A stretch of DNA of 64,000 bases. Origin: Actinoallomurus bryophytorum. Its GTDB lineage: Bacteria > Actinomycetota > Actinomycetes > Streptosporangiales > Streptosporangiaceae. The notes below the pieces were generated by a model, which was given only the letters and a program-made list of their open reading frames with translations, had not been told where the DNA came from and ran no database searches. Each line of letters begins with the position of its first letter. Position 1 is the first letter of the stretch. The stretch is taken from contig NZ_VFOZ01000002.1 in NCBI RefSeq assembly GCF_006716425.1, positions 1-64,000 of the forward strand. The letters run 5' to 3'. The position numbers and the translations under genes were made by a program. Positions 43,924-51,870 of the stretch are shown here, piece after piece.

Positions 43924-45621
43924 CTAGGCGGTCGGCCCGGCGGCGCCGACGCTCCCGGCCGGCGCCCCTGCCCGCTGGGCGACGTGCCGGGCCGCGATGT
44001 AGCCGAACACGATGGAGGGGCCGATCGTGCCGCCGGGCCCCGGGTACTCGTTGCCCATGACCGAGGCGGAGGTGTTGCCGGTCGCGTACAGACCCTCGAT
44101 GACCGAGCCGTCCGCGCGCAGCACGCGAGAGTTCTCGTCGCACACCAGGCCGCCCTTGGTGCCCAGGTCTCCGGCCTCCACCCGGATCGCGTAGAACGGG
44201 CCCTCCTCGATCACGTCCAGCGTGGGGTTCGGCAGGGTCGGGTCACCGTAGTAGCGGTCGTAGGCGCTCTCGCCGCGGCCGAAGTCGGTGTCCTTCCCCG
44301 CGCGGGCGAACCCGTTGAAACGCTCGACGGTCGCCGTCAGCGCGCCGGCGGGCACCCCGATGCCGTCGGCGAGCTCGGCGAGCGTACCGGCCTTGTGTAT
44401 CGTGCCCGCGTCGTAGAAGGACTTGGAGAACTCGGCTCCCGGCAGCACCTGGGCGAAGGGGTAGCGCGCACGTGCCTTGGCGTCCATCACGAACCAGACC
44501 GGGACGTGCCCGCCCGCGAGCTGGTCGTGCACGAAGTTGACATAGGGCGCCGCCTCGTTCGTGAACCGCTCCCCGGTCCGGCCCGAGACGATCACCGACC
44601 GCGGGATCGAACGCTCCGACACCAGCGGGATCATGGCTCCCACGGGATGCCGTACCGACGGCATCCACCACGCGTCGTCCATGAGGTCGGTCGCCGCACC
44701 CGCCGCACGGCCGGCCGTGATCCCCTGGCCGGTGTTCTCCGGCGCGCCGCCGCTGTTGTCGGCCTGGCCGCCCTCGGGCAGGTACCGCCCGCGCATCTCG
44801 GCGTTGTGGTCGAACCCGCCGGTCGCGAGCAGCACGCCGCGGCGTGCGCCGATCCGCACCGGGTGGCCGTCCCGTTCGGCCACGACGCCGCCGACCACGC
44901 CCTTCTCGTCGACGACGAGCTCGGTCATGGGCGTCTCCAGCCACAGCGGGACACCCGCGTCCTTCAGGGCCAGCCGCAGCCGCGCGACGAGCGCGCGCCC
45001 GGTCGTCGCCATGTGCCGGCGCCGTACGAGGTTCGAGGAGACCCGCCACGCCGCGACGACCGTGGCCCATCGGCCGCGCCAGGTGCGCTTCGCCATCGCC
45101 AGGTCGTGGTAGTCCTTGGCCGTCACCCACAGGCCCAGCGGGCCGGCCATGCCGTTCGGCCGGAGGAACCTCTCGTCCTCCCCCAGCTTGCGGGTGTCGA
45201 AGGGCCTGGCCTCGATCGAACGCCCCTGGGCGCTTCCCCCCTCGACCTCGGGGTGGTAGTCGGCGTAGCCCCTCACCCAGAAGAACCTCATCCACGGGCT
45301 CTTCTCGAGGAACTCCATGACCGCGGGGCCGTTGTCGACGAACGCGTCGATCCGCGCGGCCGGAACCCTGCCTTCGGTGAGCAGCCGCAGATAGGTGCGG
45401 ATCGTGTCCGGGTCGTCGTCCAGTCCCCGGCGCCGCAGGGTCGGGTTGCCGGGCACCCAGACGCCGCCGCCCGAGATCCCGGTCGTGCCGCCGAACTTCC
45501 GGCCCTTCTCGATGACCAGGGTGCCGAGTCCCAGGTCCGCGGCCGTCAGGGCGGCGACCATGCCACCACCGCCGCTGCCCACGACAAGGAAGTCGACCTC
45601 GTGATCCCACTGTTCAGTCAA
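43924..45621 (-). CDS. kstD: 3-ketosteroid delta-1-dehydrogenase KstD
   Basis: A 565-residue flavoprotein. FAD binding is shown by GSGGGGMVAALTAADLG near the N-terminus; the C-terminal segment NEYPGPGGTIGPSIVFGYIAARH contains the active-site Tyr/Gly of KstD. It introduces the 1,2 double bond of 3-ketosteroids; with KshAB this opens ring B. The TTG start at 45621 has AGGAGG upstream and overlaps the stop of a 23-codon leader ORF. It leads the kstD-kshB-hsaA-hsaC-SDR operon. Confidence 0.95.
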   Translation of the reverse strand: MTEQWDHEVDFLVVGSGGGGMVAALTAADLGLGTLVIEKGRKFGGTTGISGGGVWVPGNPTLRRRGLDDDPDTIRTYLRLLTEGRVPAARIDAFVDNGPAVMEFLEKSPWMRFFWVRGYADYHPEVEGGSAQGRSIEARPFDTRKLGEDERFLRPNGMAGPLGLWVTAKDYHDLAMAKRTWRGRWATVVAAWRVSSNLVRRRHMATTGRALVARLRLALKDAGVPLWLETPMTELVVDEKGVVGGVVAERDGHPVRIGARRGVLLATGGFDHNAEMRGRYLPEGGQADNSGGAPENTGQGITAGRAAGAATDLMDDAWWMPSVRHPVGAMIPLVSERSIPRSVIVSGRTGERFTNEAAPYVNFVHDQLAGGHVPVWFVMDAKARARYPFAQVLPGAEFSKSFYDAGTIHKAGTLAELADGIGVPAGALTATVERFNGFARAGKDTDFGRGESAYDRYYGDPTLPNPTLDVIEEGPFYAIRVEAGDLGTKGGLVCDENSRVLRADGSVIEGLYATGNTSASVMGNEYPGPGGTIGPSIVFGYIAARHVAQRAGAPAGSVGAAGPTA

Positions 45622-45689
45622 GGGCCCTCCTGCGTCGGAGGTGTGACCAGGACGCTGTGCCTTCCGATTCGCTCGCTCCGCTCGCTCAT
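45618..45689 (-). CDS. Tiny leader ORF upstream of kstD
   Basis: A 23-codon ORF from ATG 45689 to TGA 45618, overlapping the kstD TTG (TTGA). Its C-terminal part contains LVTPPTQE, like the tiny ORF before livH. The predicted -10 box is only about ten bases upstream of its ATG, so the leader may be translated without a Shine-Dalgarno and open the hairpin covering the kstD Shine-Dalgarno. The peptide start, MSERSERIG, is in the same MSER style. Confidence 0.5.
   Translation of the reverse strand: MSERSERIGRHSVLVTPPTQEGP
45626..45651 (-). promoter_or_regulatory. 26-base element with Shine-Dalgarno-masking hairpin (copy 2, kstD)
   Basis: Minus-strand CCTCC-GACGCA-GGAGG, in which GGAGG is the kstD Shine-Dalgarno. 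It is identical at 25 of 26 positions to the element at 7129-7154 before livH. Confidence 0.5.
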
Positions 45690-45698
45690 GGTGCTGCC

Positions 45699-45750
45699 AC
45701 GTAACCACCGCAGGTGCGGGGCGGAGGCGGGCATCCCGATGAGCGAGACC
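45699..45750 (-). promoter_or_regulatory. Steroid-regulon promoter of the kstD operon (operator plus -10)
   Basis: On the minus strand the dyad GGTCTCG-CTCAT-CGGGATG (45750-45732) is followed after 27 bases by TTACGT (45704-45699), or after 28 by TACGTG. Start point is expected near 45692, at or just before the leader ORF ATG. The divergent HsaA-like gene may share the operator; TACGCT at 45814-45819 is its own possible -10. Confidence 0.65.
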
Positions 45751-45873
45751 CTGGGCGACGTGCGGGGCGTGCCGGTGGCGATCGGCCGCGTCGACGTGTC
45801 CACCAGGCGGGACTACGCTGAGGCTCCCCGCCCGAGGGGCGGAGGTGCCCCCGACCAACCAGAGGACTGCAGA

Positions 45874-47046
45874 GTGGCCGGCGACGTTCTCGAGTCCGTT
45901 CGTGAGCTGCTGCCCGTCATCCGTGAGCGTGCGACCCGTACGGAGGCGGAGCGCGCGATCCCGGAGGAGACGGTGGCCGCGCTCGTCGAGGCCGGCTTCT
46001 TCGCCATGTTCCGGCCGGCGCGCAACGGCGGGAGCGAGAGCGACCCGCTCGACTTCTTCACGGCCGTACGCCTGCTCGCCTCCGCGTGCCCGTCGACCGG
46101 CTGGGTCGCCTCCCTGCTCGGCATCACGCCGTGGCACGTGGCGCTGCTCGAACCCCAGGCCTGCGACGACGTCTGGGGCACCGACCAGAACGCCCTGGTG
46201 ACCTCCTCGTACGCGCCGACGGGCCGGCTGGTCCCGGCCGACGGCGGCTACCGGTTGAGCGGTGCGTGGCGCTCCGCGCCGGGCGCCGCGCACTGCGAGT
46301 GGATCGTGCTCGGGACCCTGATGATCGGCCCGAGCGGCGATCCCGTCGACTACACGGCGGCCGTGGTGCCACGGTCGGACTACACGCTCAAGGACGGCTG
46401 GAACGTCGTCGGGCTTCGTGGCGCCGGCGGCAAGGACGTCCTCGTCAGGGACGTGTTCGTGCCGTCTCACCGGATCTTCGGGGCCGCGGGCCGCCGGCGC
46501 CTCTCCAAGGTCCAGCGTGGCCCCGACGCCACGGCGCTCTACCGGGTGCCGTTCGCCTCCATCCACAGCACGGCGCTCACCGCCCCGCTGCTGGGCGCGG
46601 CCGAGGGCGCCTACGACTACCACCTGAAGCGGATGCGACGGCGGAGCAAGCTCAGCCACGGCGGCCGTACCTGGTCCGGAGACGGCTTCGCGCCCGTCGC
46701 GGTGGCGCGCGGAGCGGGGGAGATCGACGCGTCCATCCTCCAGCTGGACCGTAACCTGCGTGAGCTCATGCAACACGCGCTCCGCAACGAACGGATCCCG
46801 GTCGAGCTTCGGCTGCGCACACGGCGGGACCAGGTCCGCGGCACGGAGCGGGCGGTCGAGGCGGTCGACCTGCTGCTCAAGGCCGCCGGTGGTCACGGGG
46901 TACAGAACGACAACCCGATCGAGCGCGCCTGGCGCGACGTGCACACCGGGGCGGCACATGTGGTCAACGACGTCGAAGAGGGAATGTCCCTGTACGGCCG
47001 CTGGGCCTATGGTCTCGGCGTCGACGACAGCCTGATCCTGGTCTGA
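45874..47046 (+). CDS. HsaA-like flavin-dependent monooxygenase/acyl-CoA dehydrogenase-fold protein 2
   Basis: A 390-residue acyl-CoA-dehydrogenase-fold protein of the HsaA group (FAMFRPARNGGSESDPLDFFTAVRLLASACPSTGWVASLLGITPWHVALL). The C-terminal RGTERAVEAVDLLLKAAGGHGVQNDNPIERAWRDVHTG matches the paralogue at 36233 more than hsaA. It starts with GTG at 45874 preceded by AGAGGA. It is divergent from kstD and is followed by iclR after 29 bases, so the two are probably an operon. Substrate unknown, likely a hydroxylated steroid intermediate. Confidence 0.82.
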   Translation: MAGDVLESVRELLPVIRERATRTEAERAIPEETVAALVEAGFFAMFRPARNGGSESDPLDFFTAVRLLASACPSTGWVASLLGITPWHVALLEPQACDDVWGTDQNALVTSSYAPTGRLVPADGGYRLSGAWRSAPGAAHCEWIVLGTLMIGPSGDPVDYTAAVVPRSDYTLKDGWNVVGLRGAGGKDVLVRDVFVPSHRIFGAAGRRRLSKVQRGPDATALYRVPFASIHSTALTAPLLGAAEGAYDYHLKRMRRRSKLSHGGRTWSGDGFAPVAVARGAGEIDASILQLDRNLRELMQHALRNERIPVELRLRTRRDQVRGTERAVEAVDLLLKAAGGHGVQNDNPIERAWRDVHTGAAHVVNDVEEGMSLYGRWAYGLGVDDSLILV

Positions 47047-47075
47047 GGGCTCACGTTGAGTGGAGGTGCACCCGG

Positions 47076-47927
47076 ATGACGCAGGAGAGTTCGGGAGGGG
47101 CCGGTGCCCCGCCGTCGATGATCGAGCGGATGACGCTGATCATGGAGGCGTTCGGCGACCGCGCCGCGCGGCTGCGCCTGGACGAGATCGCCGCCTACAC
47201 CGGGCTGCCCCGGTCGACCTCGCACCGGATCCTCGAACAGCTCGTACGCCTGGGCTGGCTGCGGCACACCCAGGACGGCTACGCGCTGGGGCAGCGCGCG
47301 CTTCAGCTCGGGGGCTCGGTGAGCAACCACGGGGAGATCCGGGCGGCCGCGGTCCCCCTGCTCGAGGAGCTCCACGCCAGGACCGGCAAGGTCGTCCATC
47401 TGGGGATCCTGGACTTCGCCGACGTGGTCTACCTCGACAAGATCGGTGGTCCGGCCGCGCCGGCACTGCCCTCACGGGTCGGCGGGCGCGCCCCCGCCCA
47501 TGCCGTCAGCCTGGGCAAGGCGATGCTCGCCTGGCTGCCGCCCGAGGAGGCCGACACCCTCTTCGACGGAGGTATGAAGGCCCGTACCCACAACACGATC
47601 ACCAACCTGGTGGTGATGCACCAGGAGCTGCGGCGCATCCGTGCCCGGCACGGCCTGGCCTTCGAGCGCGACGAGTACGTGCTGGGGATCTCGTGCGTCG
47701 GGGCGGCGGTCCGCGGGCCGGAGGGCGTCGTCGCCGGGATCTCGCTGTGCGGGGAGAGCAACACCGACCCGCTCGAACGCTACGCGCCGCTGGTGCTCGA
47801 CGTCGCCAACCGCATCTCCCTCCGGCTGTTCCCGGAGACGTCGCCCGACGACATGCCCTCGACGGTGTGGTCGGACGGGATGATGGAACGCATCCTCAGC
47901 CTGCTCGACAACGACACCTTGATGTAG
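47076..47927 (+). CDS. IclR-family transcriptional regulator
   Basis: A 283-residue IclR-type regulator: winged helix-turn-helix at about 15-75 (LRLDEIAAYTGLPRSTSHRILEQLVRLGWL), then the effector domain (EELHARTGKVVHLGILDFADVVYLDKIGG, GISCVGAAVRGPEGVVAGISLCG). IclR regulators often activate aromatic and steroid-type catabolic genes from sites upstream of the -35 box. This is the only regulator between kshA and hsaE, and the regulon dyad is centred near -50 at its promoters, so it is the best candidate to bind it. It is transcribed with the upstream HsaA-like gene. Confidence 0.9.
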   Translation: MTQESSGGAGAPPSMIERMTLIMEAFGDRAARLRLDEIAAYTGLPRSTSHRILEQLVRLGWLRHTQDGYALGQRALQLGGSVSNHGEIRAAAVPLLEELHARTGKVVHLGILDFADVVYLDKIGGPAAPALPSRVGGRAPAHAVSLGKAMLAWLPPEEADTLFDGGMKARTHNTITNLVVMHQELRRIRARHGLAFERDEYVLGISCVGAAVRGPEGVVAGISLCGESNTDPLERYAPLVLDVANRISLRLFPETSPDDMPSTVWSDGMMERILSLLDNDTLM

Positions 47928-47937
47928 CCGCCCGGAC

Positions 47938-48687
47938 TCAGATGCCGGTCCCGGCCGTCATCCCTCCGTCGATCACGAACTCGGACCCGGTGCAGTAGCT
48001 CGAATCGTCGCTGGCGAGGAAGAGCACCATGTTGCTGATCTCCTGCGGCCGGGCGAACCGCCGGATGGGCTGGCGCGACATCGGCCCGCGGGTGTATTCG
48101 GTGATGTCCTCGGGCGCCACCCCCACCAGGGGTGTCGCCACACCCCCGGGATGCACGGAGTTCACCCGGATCCTCCGCGGCCCGAGTTCAAGGGCGGCGG
48201 ACTTGGTCAACCCGCGGATCCCGAACTTGCTGGCGCTGTACCCGGTCATGCCGGCGCCGCCGAACAGTCCGTTGACCGAGGAGATGTTGATGATCGAGCC
48301 GCCCTCGTTCATCACCTGGCTCGCGTGTTTGATCCCGAGCCACTGGGAGACGAGGTTGACCTCCAGGAATCTCCGGAAGTCCTCCACGGTCATGTCGGCG
48401 ACGGGCTGGAACGCGAGGATGCCGGCGTTGTTGACCAGGATGTCGAGCCCGCCGAACGTCGACGTCGTGCGCTCGAGGATCGTGGCCCAGCCCGCCTCCG
48501 TGGTCACGTCGTGCGGGACGAAGCGGCAGTCGTCGCCGAGCTCCTTGGCCAGCGTCCCGCCCTCGTCCTCCAGGATGTCGCCGAAGACGACCTTCGCGCC
48601 TTCGGCGAGGAACGTCCGCACGTGGGAGGCCCCCATACCCCGGGCCCCGCCCGTGATCAGGGCGACCTTTCCGTCGAGCTTTCCCAT
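47938..48687 (-). CDS. Hydroxysteroid dehydrogenase-like SDR
   Basis: A 249-residue short-chain dehydrogenase: TGGARGMGASHVRTFLAEG, NNAGI, ISSVNG, YSASK, and the ending GSEFVIDGGMTAG. It resembles the FabG3/20-beta-(3-alpha-)hydroxysteroid dehydrogenase group, including GGVATPLVG after the active site. It is 68 bases downstream of the second kstD-like gene on the same strand and converges on iclR. It probably oxidises a 3- or 17-hydroxysteroid with NAD. Confidence 0.87.
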   Translation of the reverse strand: MGKLDGKVALITGGARGMGASHVRTFLAEGAKVVFGDILEDEGGTLAKELGDDCRFVPHDVTTEAGWATILERTTSTFGGLDILVNNAGILAFQPVADMTVEDFRRFLEVNLVSQWLGIKHASQVMNEGGSIINISSVNGLFGGAGMTGYSASKFGIRGLTKSAALELGPRRIRVNSVHPGGVATPLVGVAPEDITEYTRGPMSRQPIRRFARPQEISNMVLFLASDDSSYCTGSEFVIDGGMTAGTGI

Positions 48688-48755
48688 AGCGTCACATCAC
48701 CTCGGGCTTGAGCGGCTGAACGTCGGGATCGAACGGGTGACTCTCGGTCCGCTGC

Positions 48756-50297
48756 TCATCGGCCCGCGGCCATGTCCAGCGCCGCCAGGTGGCCGAAGAC
48801 CATGCACGACCCGATCGGGTTGCCGCCGCCGGGATACGCGGTGCCGCTGACGGCCGCCATGGAGTTCCCCGCGGCGTACAGGCCCTTGATCACCTGGCCG
48901 GAGGTGTCGAGCACCCGTGCGGCCGCGTCGGTGCGCAGGCCGCCCTTGGTGCCGAGGTCGGAGAGCCCGAACGCGACGGCGTGGAACGGGCCCCGCTCGA
49001 TCGGGACCAGCGGTGAGCCGTCGGAGAACGACCGGTCGTAGGGCTCTTCGCCGCGGTGGAAGTCCTCGTCCGTGCCCGTCTCGGCGAACGCGTTGAACCT
49101 CGCCACGGTCGCGGACAGCCTCCCGGCGGGAACCCCGATCCTGTCCGCGAGCTCGCCGAGCGTGCCGGCGCTGACCCACAGGCCCGCGTCCTCGTAGTCA
49201 CGGGTCTCCCCCAGCGGCACGCTGGTCGAGCGGACCGGCGGGCGTACGCCCTCGCGGTCGTCGTAGACCATCCAGAACGGCAGGGTCACCCGGCCCTCGT
49301 CCATGCGCTCGATGACCACCCGGCCGATCCGGTCGTAGGCCCAGGACTCGTTGACGAACCGCTCCCCCTGGTCGTCGACGAAGATCCCGCCGGTGAACCA
49401 CAGGGAGAAGGTCGACCTGCCGTCCGGGTGGGTGATGCCCGGCGACCACCATGCCTCCGACATCAGGTCGGTGCTCGCACCTGCGTCGATCCCGGCCTGG
49501 ATCGCCCTGCCGAGGTTCCCGGCCGGGCCCATCGCGTCCTTGACCTCGCCGGGGACGCCGTACCGTGCCCGCATCTCCGCGTTGCGCTCGAATCCGCCGG
49601 AGGCCACGAGCACGCCGCGCCGGGTCCGGATGCGGTACCTCCGGCCATGCCCGGCGACCACGGCGCCGACGACGGTGTCGCCCTCACGGATCAGTCCGTC
49701 GCAGGCCGTCTCGGTCCGAAGTTCGACCGACTCGCGTTTCGACAGCGCCATCAGGAACCGGCCGATGAGCGCCTGGCCTCCGTGGACGAGGTCGGGCAGC
49801 GGCCGCCCGGCGCGGTCGGTGCCCAGGGGTGGCCGTACCAGGTCGCGGAGCGAGCCGAGCTGCTCGGGCTTCAGCGGCATCGGCATGATGTGCCGCCCGG
49901 TGGCGCTCGCCTTCGGCGCGGACCCGAAGTAGTCGGGCCACGGATAGACCATGAACGCGAAGTCGGCGTCGCTCTCGAGGTAGTCGACGAGCGGGGCGCC
50001 GTTGTCGATGAACGCGTCCTGCAGGTCCCGTGGCGTACGGTCGCCCACGACGGCCCGGTAGTACGTCCTGGCGTCCTCGAGGGTGTCGGTGTCACCGGCT
50101 CGCCGGAGCGCCGCGTTGCACGGGAACCACAGGCCGCCGCCGGAGTAGGCGGTCGTGCCGCCGAACCGGTCCGTCGCCTCGACGACGATCACCGAGAGCC
50201 CCTCACGGGCGGCGGTGTAGGCGCCGGTCAGCGCCCCGCCGCCGGAGCCGGCGACGAGTACGTCGCACTCCTCGTCCCAGGTCTGATCCGGCGTCAT
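48756..50297 (-). CDS. Second 3-ketosteroid delta-1-dehydrogenase-like flavoprotein
   Basis: A 513-residue FAD-dependent dehydrogenase of the KstD family (VLVAGSGGGALTGAYTAAREGLSV; C-terminal TAYPGGGNPIGSCMVFGHLAALD). It is shorter than the KstD at 43924 and differs in the substrate-domain loops, as KstD paralogues (KstD2/KstD3 or delta-4 enzymes) do. It could prefer 5-alpha- or 9-hydroxy-ketosteroids. It leads a two-gene unit with the SDR at 47938 and is divergent from a SnoaL-like gene across a shared regulon dyad. Confidence 0.87.
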   Translation of the reverse strand: MTPDQTWDEECDVLVAGSGGGALTGAYTAAREGLSVIVVEATDRFGGTTAYSGGGLWFPCNAALRRAGDTDTLEDARTYYRAVVGDRTPRDLQDAFIDNGAPLVDYLESDADFAFMVYPWPDYFGSAPKASATGRHIMPMPLKPEQLGSLRDLVRPPLGTDRAGRPLPDLVHGGQALIGRFLMALSKRESVELRTETACDGLIREGDTVVGAVVAGHGRRYRIRTRRGVLVASGGFERNAEMRARYGVPGEVKDAMGPAGNLGRAIQAGIDAGASTDLMSEAWWSPGITHPDGRSTFSLWFTGGIFVDDQGERFVNESWAYDRIGRVVIERMDEGRVTLPFWMVYDDREGVRPPVRSTSVPLGETRDYEDAGLWVSAGTLGELADRIGVPAGRLSATVARFNAFAETGTDEDFHRGEEPYDRSFSDGSPLVPIERGPFHAVAFGLSDLGTKGGLRTDAAARVLDTSGQVIKGLYAAGNSMAAVSGTAYPGGGNPIGSCMVFGHLAALDMAAGR

Positions 50298-50362
50298 TCG
50301 GTCTCCCGGGCGTCCGGCGTCATGGCGACATGCTCGACGTCACCTGGGCACCCGTGTTGCCC

Positions 50363-50381
50363 GGTCCCACTCAACAGGACC
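50363..50381. promoter_or_regulatory. Steroid-regulon dyad between kstD-like and SnoaL-like genes
   Basis: GGTCCCA-CTCAA-CAGGACC, a six-base perfect stem (CGGTCC/GGACCG with the flanks), fits the regulon dyad in this divergent region. The -10 boxes at 27-28 bases are weaker: GAGCAT on the minus side and CATGCT on the plus side. Confidence 0.5.
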
Positions 50382-50463
50382 GTGGTCTCCTCCCGCGGCC
50401 ACCCCGCCCCATGCTTTCCCCATCGCGCCGCCGCCGGGTGGCGCGGCCGGTGAAGGAGGCTCG

Positions 50464-50880
50464 GTGCTGGACACGCGACGGCTCTCGGACCGGATCGAGA
50501 TCGCCGACCTGCTCACGACCTACACCAGGGCGGTCGACACGGGCGAGTGGGACCTGCTCGACACGGTCTTCACCCCGGACGCCCGGATCGACTACACGGC
50601 GACCGGCGGCATCCAGGGCGCGTTCCCCGAGGTGAAGGCCTGGCTGGCGGAGGTGCTGCCGAGCTTCGCCCGGCGCCAGCACCTCCTGTGCCAGTCGGCG
50701 GTCGTCCTCGACGGTGACGCCGCGACGGTGACCGTGTACTTCGCGAACCCGATGGTCACGGTGCGCGGCGACGTCGAGCACCTGTTCGCGTGCGGCGGTT
50801 ACTACCACCACGACCTCGTACGCACGCCCGCGGGCTGGCGGTCCCGGCGGGTGACCCAGGAGCTGGTGTGGACCCGGTGA
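50464..50880 (+). CDS. SnoaL-like/NTF2-fold protein
   Basis: A 138-residue protein of the NTF2-like superfamily (SnoaL_4 type), opening RLSDRIEIADLLTTYTRAVDTGEWDLLDTVFTPDARIDYTATGG and closing TPAGWRSRRVTQELVWTR. The fold includes ketosteroid isomerases and dehydratases, so it may isomerise or hydrate a steroid intermediate. Active-site residues of ketosteroid isomerase are not clearly conserved. It converges on hsaD. Confidence 0.83.
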   Translation: MLDTRRLSDRIEIADLLTTYTRAVDTGEWDLLDTVFTPDARIDYTATGGIQGAFPEVKAWLAEVLPSFARRQHLLCQSAVVLDGDAATVTVYFANPMVTVRGDVEHLFACGGYYHHDLVRTPAGWRSRRVTQELVWTR

Positions 50881-50897
50881 GCCGGTGTCGTTCCGGC

Positions 50898-51743
50898 TCA
50901 CTTCCTGGTGAGGAAGGCCAGCACGGCGCTCTCCCAGGCGTCCTTCTGCTCGATCATCACCCAGTGCCCGCAGTCGGGAAAGACGTGCAGCTCCGCCTGG
51001 GGGATGGTGCGCATCGGCACGATCGCCATGTCGAGCGGGCTGACCCGGTCGTCACGGCCCCAGGTGAGGAGCGTCCTGGCCTTGATCTTGTGGAGCATCG
51101 CCCAGTACGGCGGGGTGTCCCCCGGCGGCCGGGCGTTGAGCAGCGCCCGCCCGTACATCCGGCGGGCACTGGCGAGCGTGGCGGGGTCGGTGGCCTGGCT
51201 CCAGCGCTCCTCGATCAGCTCCTCGGTGACCAGCGCGGGGTCGTGGACCATCGAGTAGAGCCACTGCACGAGCCGCTCGCGGGTGGGGTCCTCGGTGAAC
51301 TCCACCAGCAGCCTGATCCCCTCGCTCGGGCCGGGGCTGAACAGGTTACGGCCCACGCCGCCGATGGTCACCAGCCGGCGCACCCGGTCGGGCTGGGCGG
51401 CGGCGACCTGCGCGGCGACGATGCCGCCCATGGAGTTGCCGATGACGTCGGCCCGATCGAGCCCGAGCCCGTCGAGGAACCGCGTGACGGCCTCGGGCGC
51501 GGCCACCATGGGATGCCGGTCGGTCGGTTCGCTGACGCCGAAGCCGGGGAACTCCAGGACCAGGCAGCGGAACCACTCGGCGAACACCGGGAGGTTCCCG
51601 CGGAAGTTACGCCATCCCGTCACGCCGGGGCCCGAGCCGTGCAGCATCAGCAGCGGCGCGCCCTCGCCGGCCTCGTGGTAGCGCAGCACGCCCTGGTCCG
51701 TCGCCAGCTCCCGCAGGGTGGACTCGTACGTCAGTTCGGCCAT
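50898..51743 (-). CDS. hsaD: Meta-cleavage product hydrolase HsaD
   Basis: A 281-residue alpha/beta hydrolase. The oxyanion motif is LHGSGPGVTGW, the nucleophile S104 lies in GNSMGG, and the rest of the triad is Asp in WGRDDRVSPL and His in FPDCGHW. It hydrolyses DSHA, the HsaC product, to HIP-type acid and a 2-hydroxyhexadienoate that HsaE takes. ATG at 51743; a regulon promoter with TAGCGT begins its transcript about 30 bases upstream. Confidence 0.94.
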   Translation of the reverse strand: MAELTYESTLRELATDQGVLRYHEAGEGAPLLMLHGSGPGVTGWRNFRGNLPVFAEWFRCLVLEFPGFGVSEPTDRHPMVAAPEAVTRFLDGLGLDRADVIGNSMGGIVAAQVAAAQPDRVRRLVTIGGVGRNLFSPGPSEGIRLLVEFTEDPTRERLVQWLYSMVHDPALVTEELIEERWSQATDPATLASARRMYGRALLNARPPGDTPPYWAMLHKIKARTLLTWGRDDRVSPLDMAIVPMRTIPQAELHVFPDCGHWVMIEQKDAWESAVLAFLTRK

Positions 51744-51778
51744 CGTCGACCTCGGCTCGTCGCGGACGTGGTGGGGAA

Positions 51779-51831
51779 ACGCTATTCAGTGCCGGCCGCG
51801 ACCGGCCGTCCTCATCCCGATCAGCGAGACC
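51779..51831 (-). promoter_or_regulatory. Steroid-regulon promoter of hsaD (operator plus -10)
   Basis: Minus strand: GGTCTCG-CTGAT-CGGGATG (51831-51813), 28 bases, then TAGCGT (51784-51779). Start near 51772. On the plus strand the same dyad is 27 bases from GAACCT (51859-51864), seven bases before the ATG of the divergent SDR. Confidence 0.65.
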
Positions 51832-51870
51832 CTGGCCCGCGCGCCGCCGCCCACCGCCGAACCTGGCGGG

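Noticed and set aside
43381-45873. A very long plus-strand reading frame running through the kstD-kshB region into the gene at 45874
   Set aside because: It is antisense to kstD/kshB and only its end, from the GTG at 45874, has family similarity. Long open antisense frames are normal in GC-rich DNA.
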